A stretch of 64,000 nucleotides of DNA. Source: Takifugu bimaculatus. Taxonomy: Eukaryota; Chordata; Actinopteri; Tetraodontiformes; Tetraodontidae. This document shows, piece after piece, positions 38,701 through 48,320 of this stretch (the first letter of the stretch is position 1; each line of letters begins with the position of its first letter). The position numbers and the translations under genes were made by a program. Under the pieces are notes generated by a model. The model had not been told where the DNA came from and did not search any database. It was given only the letters and a program-made list of their open reading frames with translations. The DNA is taken from NCBI GenBank assembly GCA_004026145.2, contig CP034984.1:12166821-12230820 (forward strand), read 5' to 3'.

Positions 38701-41700
38701 CATTGTTGATATACAGTGTTACTAGACAGCATAAAAAGTCAATCAGCTTCTACTTTTTTCTGTTAAACCAGTTACAAAGTTGGGAAGCAACTGGGAGTTA
38801 AGGGTCACTGGTCATGATCCTTGTGTGTTTGTGCGGGGAATACACACTCTCCCCTTGTGCGTGCGTGCGTGCGTGTGTGTGTTAAAGACTGACCTCCACC
38901 CAGCGTCAAAGCCCAGGACTCTGAGGACGTAGCTACCCCAGCACAAGGGCAAACAGTTGACAGCCATAGCTGCCACAGGTCCTCTGGGGGCACCATTTAG
39001 TTGTTGCCCTGGGGGGCATAACTGGACTGGGATAATATTAGGGTGGGACACAGAGAACTAGGGCACTAATGTGTCTACAAATTATGTATCAGCTGTCAGA
39101 ACAGCAGAGGTGTGAGCCTGGGGGAAGATATCGTTTCTGGCTCCATTAATTGCCCTGAATAGCTGGAGGCCAGCTCAGCCAGTTTGCTGTGCTCACTGGT
39201 CGGGACAGGAAAGAAATCCTGATCTGAGGAAGTACAAGTCCTTCATAAAGATGCTACATAATCCAAAGGAATTAGAGGACACAGAGCAGTTAGTGAAGCT
39301 TCAGACCTGTCTTAAAGACATCAAGTCTTGGATGTCTTCAAATCTCCTCCTCAACTCAGTAAAAACTGAGGTCATGGTGTTTGGTCCTGAACCTCTCATG
39401 GATAGATTAGATCACATTATCACTCCAGATGGTACCTCCTTCGCATCTAGTCTCTCTGTGAAGAATATTGGAGTAACTTTTGACCAAAATCTGTCCTTTA
39501 ACTTACATATTAAAACAGTCTCTAGAAGTTTCACCTTAGATACCTCGCAAAGATCAGGAAGCTACTGACGCGGCATGATGCTGAAAAGTTAGTCCATGCA
39601 TTTGTTACTTCCAGGCTGGACTATTGTAATTCTTTATTATCAGTGTGTCCAAACAACTCTTTAAGAAGCCTCCAGGTGATCCAAAATGCTGCAGCCAGAG
39701 TTCTGACAGGTATTGACAAAAGAGATCACATAACTCCTGTAATGGCGTCTCTTCATTGGCTGCCTGTTAAATTTAGAATAGTTTTTAAAACCCTTCTTTT
39801 GACCTACAAGGTCCTCAGAGGCCTAGCTCCATCCTACCTGGAGGAGCTAGTGACACCTTATCAGCCCAATAGACCGCTCCGCTCTCAGAATGCTGGTCTA
39901 CTTGTGGTCCCCAGAGTTTCTAGGGGTAGAATGGAGGGCCGAGCATTTAGCTACCAGGCCCCCCTGCTATGGAACCAGCTCCCTGTCCAGGTACGGGAGG
40001 CTGACTCCATCTCTACTTTTAAGATCAGACTTAAAACCTACCTCTTTGAAAAAGCTTATTGTTACTAATTCTGTAGTTCCAGTTACTATCATAGATAGAA
40101 AAATTATCATACTTAGGGGGTCGTCTAATCGTTAGGTCACATCTTAGCTATGCTGCTATAGGCCGAGGATGCCGGGGTCCAGAAATCTGACAGGCCTCTG
40201 TCACCACACTGGGTCATGGTCTCCTCTCCTCTCCTCTCCTCTCCTCTCCTCTCCTCTCCTCCTCTCCTCTCCTCTCCTCTCCCTTATTTCTTGTGTAGTT
40301 TTTCTGCTTCTCTCCCCCCCTTCTGTATTCATCTACAGGTATCACCGCCTTCAGAGCTCCATGCTGACCTACTGACCTCCGACCCCGCTGACCCACTCAA
40401 CTCGACTCTACCGGCAGCTTATTTTACTTAATATAATGTATTTCTGTATGTATTTTCATGCTCTACCTATTCTCTCCTCTACCTGTCCTTCCCCCCTCAT
40501 AAAGTTTGTTTGATTGATTGATTGATTGAATGAATGAATGAATGAATGAATGAATGAATGAATGAATGAATGAATTACTGGCATAAACTCCTGACAGAGA
40601 GGGAGACTCAAATGGAACGGAAGCACTCCTTCTGGAGCTTTGACTCTGGAAACAGTCCGTGTGATGGAAGGACATATTGGACAACGCACCTTTCAGCAGC
40701 TTTTCTGTGGACAAGAACCCACAGCGAGGAGGGAGTGCTGTCTCTCCAAATCCACACGCACACACACACATATGGGGACACATATGGCACCACAAATGGT
40801 GCTGAGAACACTGTTCTGCTGAAGAGAAGAGCCACCGATCCAAGAGGAAGCTGACAAATATGGCACTTGAGATGGAAGTGATGCCCCAAAGCTTGACTTA
40901 TTCACTCACTCACTCACTCATTTACACAGCCTCCCTCAGCCTCTTTTTAAAGCATTAATCCCGAGATTGGTGAAATCCTTTTCCGAACATCTCCTGGCTA
41001 ATCTTAGTCAATCATTGACAATGTTATCAGACCAAAGGAATTACGCTGCAGATATAAACAGGTTGTCAGCGTGCATTTATATGAAGAGATAAGATCTAAG
41101 GGAGCACCTGGGGTCTCAAAAGGTCCCAGGGGGATTTTAATCCAGCCGTTTTACAGGCTGAAGAACCGTCTACACTGGAGGAACCGGGCCCAGAACATAC
41201 CAGTGAACCCACCAGGACTGGCTGAGTCAGCAGCCAGACCTTCCTGTGTGGAGAGTTGAAGCAGGCTGGAGGTGCAGGAAAGCCCCCCAACATCTCCCAG
41301 CTGCATCCAATCAGTGTTGGGGAGCAGAGAGAGCCTTCCTCAGACTGATGCCCCCAGAGGCTGAGAGAGCTGGGGAGTAACAGCACCCATTAAGAGCTGG
41401 GGGGGTAACAGCACCCAGTTAGAGCTGGGGGGTAACAGAACCCAGTTAGAGCTGGAGGGGGGGTAACAGAACCCAGTAATAGCTGGGGGGGGTAACAGCA
41501 CCCAGTAAGAGCAAGGGTGGCTTACACCTCTATTGCCTTTATTTTATCCATTCACTTTTATTTAAATCACTTTTCCTATACTAAATGAGGATGATGCCAA
41601 GCCTGCTCTAGTTCCTGGCCTACTGTAGAGGCAGACATCCCCTGATCTCTGGGGTAGGGTTGGAGCCTGGAAAAGCAGCAGAAAGCCAAGCTGGTGCAGC

Positions 41701-44700
41701 TCATATTAACGACCAAGAGCACAACGTGGAGGCTCCTTCTGGTCCTCTAGCCCAACCCTCTCTGTTCCAATGCTCTGCCTCACCTGGTGTTCACGGATAA
41801 GTGCACCGGCAGCCGGAGCAGGAAGGCGACTTGGGACAAACGCAGACTGACTTCAGCCTCGTTCAACTCCTCATCAGGGGCGACTTTAGCTTCCAGCACA
41901 TTAGCGGGAGGTGAAATGTGGTAAAGGAAGCCATTACAAACCTCTTTGCCAAGATCTTCTCGGATGACCTGCTGGATCTCCTTCATGCTGCTCTGAGGGG
42001 CCTGGCTGTGGAGAACTTTCAGCGTGGAGGTGTACTCCTCTGGTAACAGGTAGTCTAGAGCGCCAAGGTGCTGGCCCACCTTGATGAATGTCCCCCGGTT
42101 GGCACAGCACAGGTCTCGAAGACGTTCTGCTGAGCGGAGATGCACCTAGTGGACAGGAGATGAAGGGAGATGTCCCATAAATCAACATGGATCCACGAAC
42201 ATGCTAACAGACTAAACTGAGAGCCGTCAGGACTAAACTAGTGTAAGAATTCGGACACGCACCGGAAAATCACCAGATCCTGACCACTAAACAGGGATCA
42301 CCCACGAGGCACATTTTTAAATGGAATTACCAGTTTTTGATCATTTTCATCATTCAGATTGAATTTGGAACATTTTGACTCCTTTGGACATGGGTTGTTT
42401 CTGCTTCTGGATTCAGATCAGGCTTTAGATGTGCTACATACTGAGGGCCAAAATCTGCATTCCACTAGCAAAGTGAGGACATTTTTGGGATGTTTTTTTG
42501 GGACATTTGGCTGGCTTTCCCAACCCAACAAGAACTGTTTGAGGATTAACATTTGGTATTAAAGGTAGAGTTAGGGGGATCGTGTTGATGGTTAGGGCAT
42601 CAGGAAGTGGGGAAGTCCTCACAAGGATAGTGTTAGTCCAAGGATGTGTGTGTGTTGTCTCCTTTCTACCAGCTGGAAACGCTAATGCTCATAGAGAGGG
42701 GAGCCTCCTGAGGCCCCAACAAATAAAAAGCCATGAAATTAGCTCTCCTTAACCCCTAGAACGCACATTACACACTCCATTCACATGAACTAGCACCCCC
42801 CCCCCACACACACACACACACAAACACACACAGAGATCCCAGAGGACCATTTGACATGAGTGTCATCTGGGCCATTATGACAATGCAGTGGGAGAAACCA
42901 GTCACCAGAGATACCAGATGAGCCTTCCAACTGAAAACTAGCGCAGTTATATAAACAAAACTCTCAAAGATCCACTGCCCTTTAACCTTCTCTTTAAAAA
43001 ATCTGATGTTTAGTAAAGTATAACACTCAACATTTTACTACTTTTATGGGCTCATTTGTATGGTCAGAGTAACTACAATCTTTGTGTAGTGTAGCAAAAG
43101 AAATCTGGGTAGTTGGTGGAGACCCTCGCCGCACACCTGTGTGGAACATAAAGGGATCTTATGAATGTGAAACAGTGTTTAATATGACATTATTACTCTC
43201 TAATCTTTGATCAAAAGTATCAAGAGCACCAACAGCACTGGATAAAAAGCTTCCTCTCCACAGTAATTGTGCTGGAGGAGTGGTGGGGGCTCACCGGCTG
43301 ATGATCACATGATTAGATCACCATGACGATAACACTGCGCTGGGATAGATCAACTACAGCTGCCCCATCCACCATTGGGGGGGGTCAGCCTTCAAAATCA
43401 CACTGGACTTCTTTCATGTACATTTTGAAGTTTCCTTCACTTCCTCTTTTTAAACTACTGGTACATTAAAGAAATCTGCTTTATGTGCTTTTAACAACTT
43501 GAACTAGATTTGCTGCTACAGATGAAAGCAACTCTGCTCAAAATGAGCCTTTTTCCGCCTGCCTGCCTGTCTGTCATTCTGTCTGGCTGCCTGCCTGCTG
43601 TAAAGCTAATGTACAGGTAAAATAAGCTGAAAAGCTAATGTCTAGACTACAGAGCCACCGTAGAAAAGGCTTGTTTATTGACATTGACGATGACCCCAGA
43701 GAAGGTGGAGCCAAGGAATTCGCTACCAGTCCTGTTCCACATGCACAGCACATGCATTCTGATGTGCATGGGGCTGGGGGTGTGTGGGAGATCCAGTAAT
43801 TGATTTCTGCTACCTCGCCACAGTTAAACAGCTGGAATTAGCGTACTACGAGGACTACGGGGCTTAATCATTATGGGCTGCTCCTGATGAGCTAGTTAGT
43901 TGGCTCGCCGAGGTGCATCTAGCCAGTGGTCACAGGGGAGGACGAGAGACAGCATGGAGACGTGAGTAGTAGATGAGTGTATTTTTGCTGAGAAGACTGC
44001 ATCAATCAGTTCTGCCACATGGGTCACACATGGACCTTCAACTCACTCTTAGAGGCTGGTCTCCAGCTCCTAGCCCCTCCCACCACTGTAGCCTTGGTTA
44101 CGCAGGGGGGGGGGGGAGGCAGCGCTGCTGGACATCAGCTTGTCAGAGTCTTTTCCACATCCCGCTAGGATCTCCCCACCTCACATTTAGCGGACGACTC
44201 CTGTCATCTGCTCATCCAGATTTCTCGCTACGCCCCTCGTTTCCACGGCGCGTCCCTGAAAGGGCGGCAGCTCCCAGACTTTACAGTGGGCCATGCTGGG
44301 CAGCAGTGCTGAAGAACCATGGCTAACGCTGCCATCTGCTGGGCTGAGACTACAACAGCTCCAGGAACTCCAGCTGAAGTTCCACATGAACTAAAGATCC
44401 CTCGCTTAACCTTCATGGCCGTTCACTACCTCCGCCCTCCCAACTCTTAGATCGCCTCCTCCACCCCTCTTACCATTCTCAACATCTGGTTCTTTTTTTT
44501 TTTTTTTAAATCAGGACAAGCTAATTTATCCAATATTCATTCATCTCTCGCATGTTTATGTTAATGAATGGAGACATTGTTCCAGGTCTCCGAGGCCGCC
44601 TCCAAACCCACATCAGGACGGCCATCCATTATTCATGCCACATCAAACTGCTCCAATCATCAGGCAGTAATGAGATGCAGATCACTGACAAGATCTGAAC

Positions 44701-45725
44701 TGGCCAAGAGGAAGGCAGGAGGGAGGAAACAAGCCTGCGACAGCGTGGAGAGGCATTCACAAGCCAGCTCACAGATAAGAACATAATGATCTCCATCACC
44801 AGAGCTCTCCTGCTTTTGATTGGTCCTCACAATCAGTGACAGCGGGCAGGAATTTTAATTTCCTTCATTCTTTTGTTGTACATGACTGGGGAGGCCGTGC
44901 AAAAATACACTTTTCCACCTGAGCCGCTGATGGTGACAAGAGCAGTGCAGGAACCATGGAACTTGCTTCAAAAGGTGGTAGTTCAGAGTACGTTTGACTC
45001 CAATGTGCATGTTTGGCTCCACGTTTAGGAGAAATCTTCTTTTGACTCAAGCAGAGTCTCTAAGTGGAAGGCTTTATCTAAACAACTACCAGCGACGGTC
45101 CCGTGGATGGTGAATGTGAGTGGACAGCGCGAGGAAGAGACGATATCTACCTTGGACCTGAGGGCCACGTAGTCCTCCGTGCCATACTCCACGCCTTTAA
45201 AAGCGGTCAGATAGTCATAACTGATGAAGGCTGTCTGCAAAACATCACAAGACATGTTCAGGGAAAAAGTCCGCTCCACGACAGCAGTAGAGTCAGATTT
45301 TAACACCAAGAAGTGGATAACAGGCAGGACCACAACATGAACTCAAAAGGTCAGAGGTCAGGAAGCCACCCAAGGAAAAAGCCACCACTTTTTCATTGAT
45401 TCTTTGTTCCACGACCAATTTAAATGTTGACCAAGACCATTGCAGACGTGGCAGACCAGAACTGTGTGGTGTTTTAGATGATGATTAGATGATCAGGTCA
45501 CCTTTTAGGACAATAGAGAATAATACAGAAAAACCAGGACCTCCAACAGGTCCCCAAGGACAGGTCTGAGACAGTAAGTGTGGAGTAACTCACGGCGGCC
45601 GCAGCTCGGCCAAAGCGGATCACGCTCAGGTCGCTCAGGTCCAGTTGTCTGTTGTGGAGGTAAATCCCACAGGAAGCCACCGCAGCTGCGGCCAAGGAGG
45701 AGACTCTCAGGAACCGAGCAGCCAT
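28587..45725 (-). CDS. adck1: AarF domain-containing kinase 1 (Adck1), ten coding exons, complete
   Basis: ADCK1 is a mitochondrial UbiB/ABC1-family atypical kinase linked in other animals to mitochondrial structure and lipid or coenzyme Q homeostasis. The joined exons give 515 codons with every splice phase matching, close to the human length. An N-terminal hydrophobic stretch (about residues 5-23) fits targeting or anchoring. UbiB marks are visible: KVGQ at 94-97 (the family KxGQ motif), GAAS at 154-157 in place of a normal glycine-rich loop, lysine 175 in VAVK, the catalytic loop HCDPHPGN at 305-312, and DHG at 330-332 where typical kinases have DFG. Exons: 45594-45725, 45151-45234, 41942-42145, 36422-36580, 35545-35703, 35176-35292, 34882-35031, 33885-34082, 29152-29345, 28587-28737. 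Upstream of nrxn3 on the same strand, as in human. Confidence 0.94.
29152..29345 (-). CDS. adck1: adck1 coding exon 9
   Basis: 64 codons plus two bases. Contains RQMLLLLKTNDLLRGIE and FLNMSRCCIRALA, as in human. Donor GTCACA is weak but gives the correct phase into exon 10. Confidence 0.92.
30938..31056. repeat. GA-rich polypurine tract
   Basis: About 120 bp of GAGAGAG and GGGAGGGAG units on the plus strand, a possible triplex or H-DNA former. Confidence 0.85.
32597..33360. repeat. 31-bp minisatellite, about 24 units, with higher-order repeat
   Basis: Units read ggctgaatggactggttatag followed by a variable tgggaaagaga or tggagaagaga link. Variant units (gatag, gaaag, cagaag, aaaag) recur in the same order, giving a higher-order period of 254 bp: a gtggatag variant at 32683 recurs at 32937, and again at 33255. 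It lies inside adck1 intron 8. Confidence 0.95.
33885..34082 (-). CDS. adck1: adck1 coding exon 8
   Basis: 66 codons, phase 0, starting VLHAEFRLDYC and ending VPVTQSE. The segment RRLGAGDLYPLFAC is conserved with human. Confidence 0.95.
34882..35031 (-). CDS. adck1: adck1 coding exon 7 (catalytic loop)
   Basis: 50 codons, phase 0. Carries HCDPHPGN and LLDHG, the catalytic and metal-binding motifs of the UbiB family. Confidence 0.96.
35176..35292 (-). CDS. adck1: adck1 coding exon 6
   Basis: 39 codons, phase 0. Contains MEFADGGQVND, matching human MEFVDGGQVND. Confidence 0.95.
35545..35703 (-). CDS. adck1: adck1 coding exon 5
   Basis: 53 codons, phase 0. Contains FMWLVEEAKKN and LELDFLNEGRNAEKV, near-identical to the human protein. 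Confidence 0.95.
35762..35791. repeat. (TA)n microsatellite
   Basis: About 15 TA units in adck1 intron 4. Confidence 0.95.
36422..36580 (-). CDS. adck1: adck1 coding exon 4 (Ala-rich loop, VAVK lysine)
   Basis: 53 codons, phase 0. The acceptor is CACCCAG, giving LSELF in alignment with human IHDLF. A second AG six bases downstream would break the frame. Confidence 0.93.
38290..38730. repeat. Minisatellite of CAGTGTTATTACA-type units
   Basis: About 440 bp built on cagtgtt followed by gttgacacaca or attacg. Near 38630-38700 it becomes a perfect 13-bp array (cagtgttattacg, about six units). Elsewhere units alternate and drift. Confidence 0.92.
40220..40283. repeat. (TCTCC)n microsatellite
   Basis: About 12 pentanucleotide units inside the 3' UTR of the L2 copy. 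The other copy shows no such run in its retained portion. Confidence 0.95.
40510..40575 (+). repeat. (TGAT)n(TGAA)n tail of the L2 element
   Basis: Five or so TGAT units switch to about eleven TGAA units, marking the 3' terminus of the retroposon. Confidence 0.93.
41364..41515. repeat. 28-bp minisatellite, about five units
   Basis: Units read gagctggggggtaacagcacccagtta with variable G-run length. It is G-rich and could form quadruplexes on the plus strand. Confidence 0.9.
41942..42145 (-). CDS. adck1: adck1 coding exon 3 (KxGQ motif)
   Basis: 68 codons, phase 0 at both ends. Carries KVGQ and a run nearly identical to human from NRGTFIK to LHSQAPQSSM. The donor is GTTTGT, weaker than consensus. 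Confidence 0.95.
42146..45150 (-). other. adck1: adck1 intron 2
   Basis: No coding exon or clear mobile element seen. Short CA, G and T runs only. Confidence 0.75.
45151..45234 (-). CDS. adck1: adck1 coding exon 2
   Basis: 28 codons, phase 0 at both ends, acceptor TTTTGCAG, donor GTAGAT. Contains ISYDYLTAFK, matching the human ISYDYLTSLK segment. Confidence 0.92.
45594..45725 (-). CDS. adck1: adck1 coding exon 1
   Basis: 44 codons from the ATG at 45725; donor GTGAGT. The start MAARFLRV aligns with the human N-terminus. A good acceptor (CTCTCCCCACAG) ends just upstream, so the exon probably begins at 45746 and an untranslated exon lies further upstream, with a candidate donor at about 45972. 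Confidence 0.9.
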
Positions 45726-45746
45726 CAGGGGCCCTGCTGGTGGCAA

Positions 45747-47020
45747 CTGTGGGGAGAGGTTGGGCATCTTTTTGGTTGGCCACTTGGTTGAGCAGTAATG
45801 TGATTTATGACCAGCAGTCCAACAACAGTAGCTCCCAGACTCTTGTCCAACATTAAGTTTCCTTCTAACATATTTATTTATTATTTGTAGTGATAGAGAA
45901 GTGCATAAAGACCGCGCTTTACTCAGACTTACTGGTAGAAGCCGACAAAATGAAACCAGTCTGTGTTTTACCTCACGAAACCAGCTGAAGCAGCAAGAGA
46001 AGATGAGCACCAGTTACCCTGGCAACCCAAATGTGTCCTTCTTCCGAGACGTGCACGTGAGCTACCGGACTGTTCGCTAAAGCGACTTTGAGTTACGCAA
46101 AGAAGGTTGTTACGAAGCACAAGTCAAACGCTCGATATCCTTCAAAGGTTGGCGGCCACCCCAGCGTCCCCCGGCCTCAATCCACTCCTTGTCTCCCTAA
46201 CCCCTAACCCTTAACCCTTGTTTCCAATAAGGCTTATTTGTGTTTCCAGTGGTTTGACGACTGGCCGTTTCCGCCTCAATTTTTACCGGGTGTACTAGGG
46301 CATTGTGGGGGATGTAGTTTTTGTTTTGCCGACCGCACCGAGCACCAGCATACCCAAGGATGAAACTCGGAAGTACAACCGCGATGACGTCTTTTATAGG
46401 AGACGGTCACGTGTTCACCCCTCCGACGTTCAGCACGGCGACTAGGCTATGTTCAAGAGCAAGAGCTACACACTAGTCACGTGTCTCTCGTTTAGATTAG
46501 AATGTCAATCCTTTATACTTTCACCAATCATAAAACAAAGTACTATGGTACTTGCACCCCCATCAACCACTAACTTTAGACATGAGTGAGTTTAGACAAT
46601 ATAGCAATATTGTCAGACTATCAATCCACTGGCTGTGTATAAACGCTGAAGGAGTCATTGGGAACTACAATAGAAACAGCACACGCTGCAGAGCTCTGGC
46701 GAGCTGCTCATTTCCCCTAATATTGTGAATTAAACCCAGAACTACTGCAATGACTTGGATTACCTTCATCCAGGTTGTCTTCAGAGGGTGAGCCTCAGCA
46801 GAAAGATCACTGAGGTGGCAGATTATGGACTCTGACTCGGATTAGAGAATCAAGAGACCACGAGAGAGCTGAGTTATCTTCCTTTAATAGAGATTGTTCA
46901 TTTGCCCACACACAGAGGATCGTAGACTCTGGAAATGGACAGGAGCCATCCAAAGTTACATTTTATAGTACAGTAGGATGCAGATGTTGTTTCTGAAGGG
47001 GGACCATATATTACAAGGGT
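45747..47020. other. adck1 5' region and adck1-slirp intergenic spacer
   Basis: The adck1 5' UTR and promoter lie at about 45750-46450, with CpG-rich sequence and a ZNF143-like site. The remainder up to the slirp poly(A) signal is unannotated. Snw1, which sits between these genes in human, is not present. Confidence 0.65.
46300..46318 (-). promoter_or_regulatory. adck1: ZNF143/SBS-like promoter motif upstream of adck1
   Basis: On the minus strand the site reads ACTACATCCCCCACAATGC, close to the ZNF143 consensus ACTACA--TCCCA--ATGC found in many vertebrate housekeeping promoters. It lies 575 bp upstream of the adck1 ATG in CpG-rich sequence. Confidence 0.5.
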
Positions 47021-47026
47021 TTTATT
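47021..47026 (-). terminator. slirp: slirp poly(A) signal AATAAA
   Basis: Canonical AATAAA on the minus strand, 89 bases after the slirp stop codon. Confidence 0.7.
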
Positions 47027-47114
47027 ACTGTATTACTGAAGGAATGTGCTGGTCCATAGGCCACACAGCACGATCAACATCATGACAATAAATAAAGAGG
47101 TGGCGTGTGAATGA

Positions 47115-47177
47115 TCAAGCATCTTCAGAGGCTCTGTTGGTCTTCTGTCCTACAAAAAGACGTCGGTTCCTTTGTAC
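47115..47177 (-). CDS. slirp: slirp coding exon 4 (C-terminus, stop)
   Basis: 20 codons and TGA. Acceptor CAGTTGCAG. Basic then acidic tail, ending SEDA. Confidence 0.9.
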   Translation of the reverse strand, partial: VQRNRRLFVGQKTNRASEDA

Positions 47178-47948
47178 CTGCAACTGAAAACAAGTAATCA
47201 TTTGTATCAGAGTCCAACTATGTGAAGATTCAAAATGTCCTGGGATGTATAGAGCATATATTGTGCTATAAAGTGGAAATATGAGTGCAAGTTGGGTGAG
47301 GTCAAGAGGTTTCACCTTGGACCCCTCCAGCAAGTGGGGCTCTTTCTGGAGAGCATTGTTCAGCCCTTCCTCTGAAGTAAAACCCACCCAGCAGAAGCCC
47401 TTATGGAAACCAGTTTCTTTGTCCTGGTAAAAAACACACAGTCAGATTAAGCGACGTCCTGTCAAGGCACCGTGCTGCTGCAGGAGAACCTTCCGTTAGG
47501 GTTAGGGATCAAGAGATCATCAAGCTGGTGATGCTAAATACTTCAAAAGAGCCAATGTGCATTTGATCCAAAAACAAAACCAGTGAAAATGATCATCCGG
47601 ACCTGCTGCAGTTGTTGAAACCTATATTGCAATTAGAAATATGTCGAGACATCAGAAGAATGGCAACATATTACTTTAACAACTAAAAACACATGAAAGC
47701 ATTTTTCTAAGCAAATAAGTGCAGAGATCGTGAACTTACAAATGGCAGCAGACACTTCTTCACTGATCCAAACTGTCCAAAGTATTCCCTCAGCTCGTCT
47801 GAGGAGGAACACACAGAAGCTATTTATAGCCATCTGTAGACAATAAAAACACAAGACACACGTGCAGGAGTAGCAGGAGCAGGAGGAGACACCAGATCAC
47901 AAACCCTTCATAGGAAGTCACTCTGGCAATGGGGGTCTCTGCTCAGCA

Positions 47949-48007
<59 letters not shown>

Positions 48008-48320
48008 CAGTCAGTCTCTCACACACACAGACAGACAGACAGACAGACACACAAAGTCACTCACTCACTCACACAAACACAAAGTCACTCACACAAACAC
48101 AAAGTCACTCACACACACTGAGCGCAGACACCGTTAGCTAACAGTTAGCCAGCAGCTAACCAAGCCGGCTCAGATGGCCCCTGTAACCCCTCAAGCCCAG
48201 CTATAGCTACAGTTGTCGGGCTCCTGCTACTTTCAGCCCACTCATTTACTCACTGCCAGCAACCGTCCAGGGCACTTTGGAAACAAACACCTCAAACACT
48301 TTCTTCGAAGAAGCCGCCAT
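47115..48320 (-). CDS. slirp: SRA stem-loop-interacting RNA-binding protein (Slirp), four exons, complete
   Basis: SLIRP is a small single-RRM protein. In mammals it works in mitochondria with LRPPRC to stabilise mitochondrial mRNAs and also binds the SRA RNA in the nucleus. The joined exons give 98 codons in frame. The RRM shows RNP2 as VFVSKVPW (11-18) and RNP1 as KGFCWVGF (50-57). DKETGFHKG and SSEEGL-like FTSEEGLNNAL match human closely. The N-terminus is about 11 residues shorter than human and lacks its arginine-containing presequence-like segment. Exons: 48254-48320, 47740-47798, 47316-47423, 47115-47177. It is divergent from alkbh1, as in human. Confidence 0.94.
47316..47423 (-). CDS. 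slirp: slirp coding exon 3 (RNP1)
   Basis: 36 codons, phase 0 at both ends. Contains DKETGFHKGFCWVGF. Confidence 0.95.
47740..47798 (-). CDS. slirp: slirp coding exon 2
   Basis: Two bases plus 19 codons, acceptor CCTCCTCAG, donor GTAAGT. Contains ELREYFGQFGSVKKC, matching human QLKEHFAQFGHVRRC. Confidence 0.94.
47950..48005. repeat. (CA)n microsatellite in slirp intron 1
   Basis: About 28 CA units, followed by short CAGT, CAGA and CACT runs up to about 48118. Confidence 0.96.
48254..48320 (-). CDS. slirp: slirp coding exon 1
   Basis: 22 codons plus one base from the ATG at 48320; donor GTGAGT. Starts MAASSKKVFEV and ends WTVAG. Confidence 0.92.

Larger units (their letters stand above)
39246..40575 (+). 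mobile_element. L2-clade LINE (Maui-like), 5'-truncated 3' end with TGAN tail
   Basis: The plus strand encodes the C-terminal part of an L2-type reverse transcriptase polyprotein. Landmarks are SSNLLLNSVKTEVMVFG, then after one frameshift LQVIQNAAARVLTG and SLHWLPVKFRI, ending LKTYLFEKAYCY. A 3' UTR with a TCTCC run (40220-40283) follows, then a tail of TGAT and TGAA units (40510-40575), typical of L2 elements. The reverse transcriptase catalytic part is missing, so it is dead. The same family occurs at 62690-64000. Confidence 0.9.
36581..41941 (-). other. adck1: adck1 intron 3
   Basis: Holds a 13-17 bp minisatellite (about 38290-38730), an L2 3' fragment in opposite orientation to adck1 (39246-40575) and a 28-bp minisatellite (41364-41515). 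No exon of another gene recognised. Confidence 0.8.

Noticed and set aside
45498..46010. A longer minus-strand frame starting about 280 bases upstream of the adck1 ATG
   Set aside because: The alignment with human ADCK1 begins at the MAARF methionine, and a strong splice acceptor lies between it and the upstream frame.
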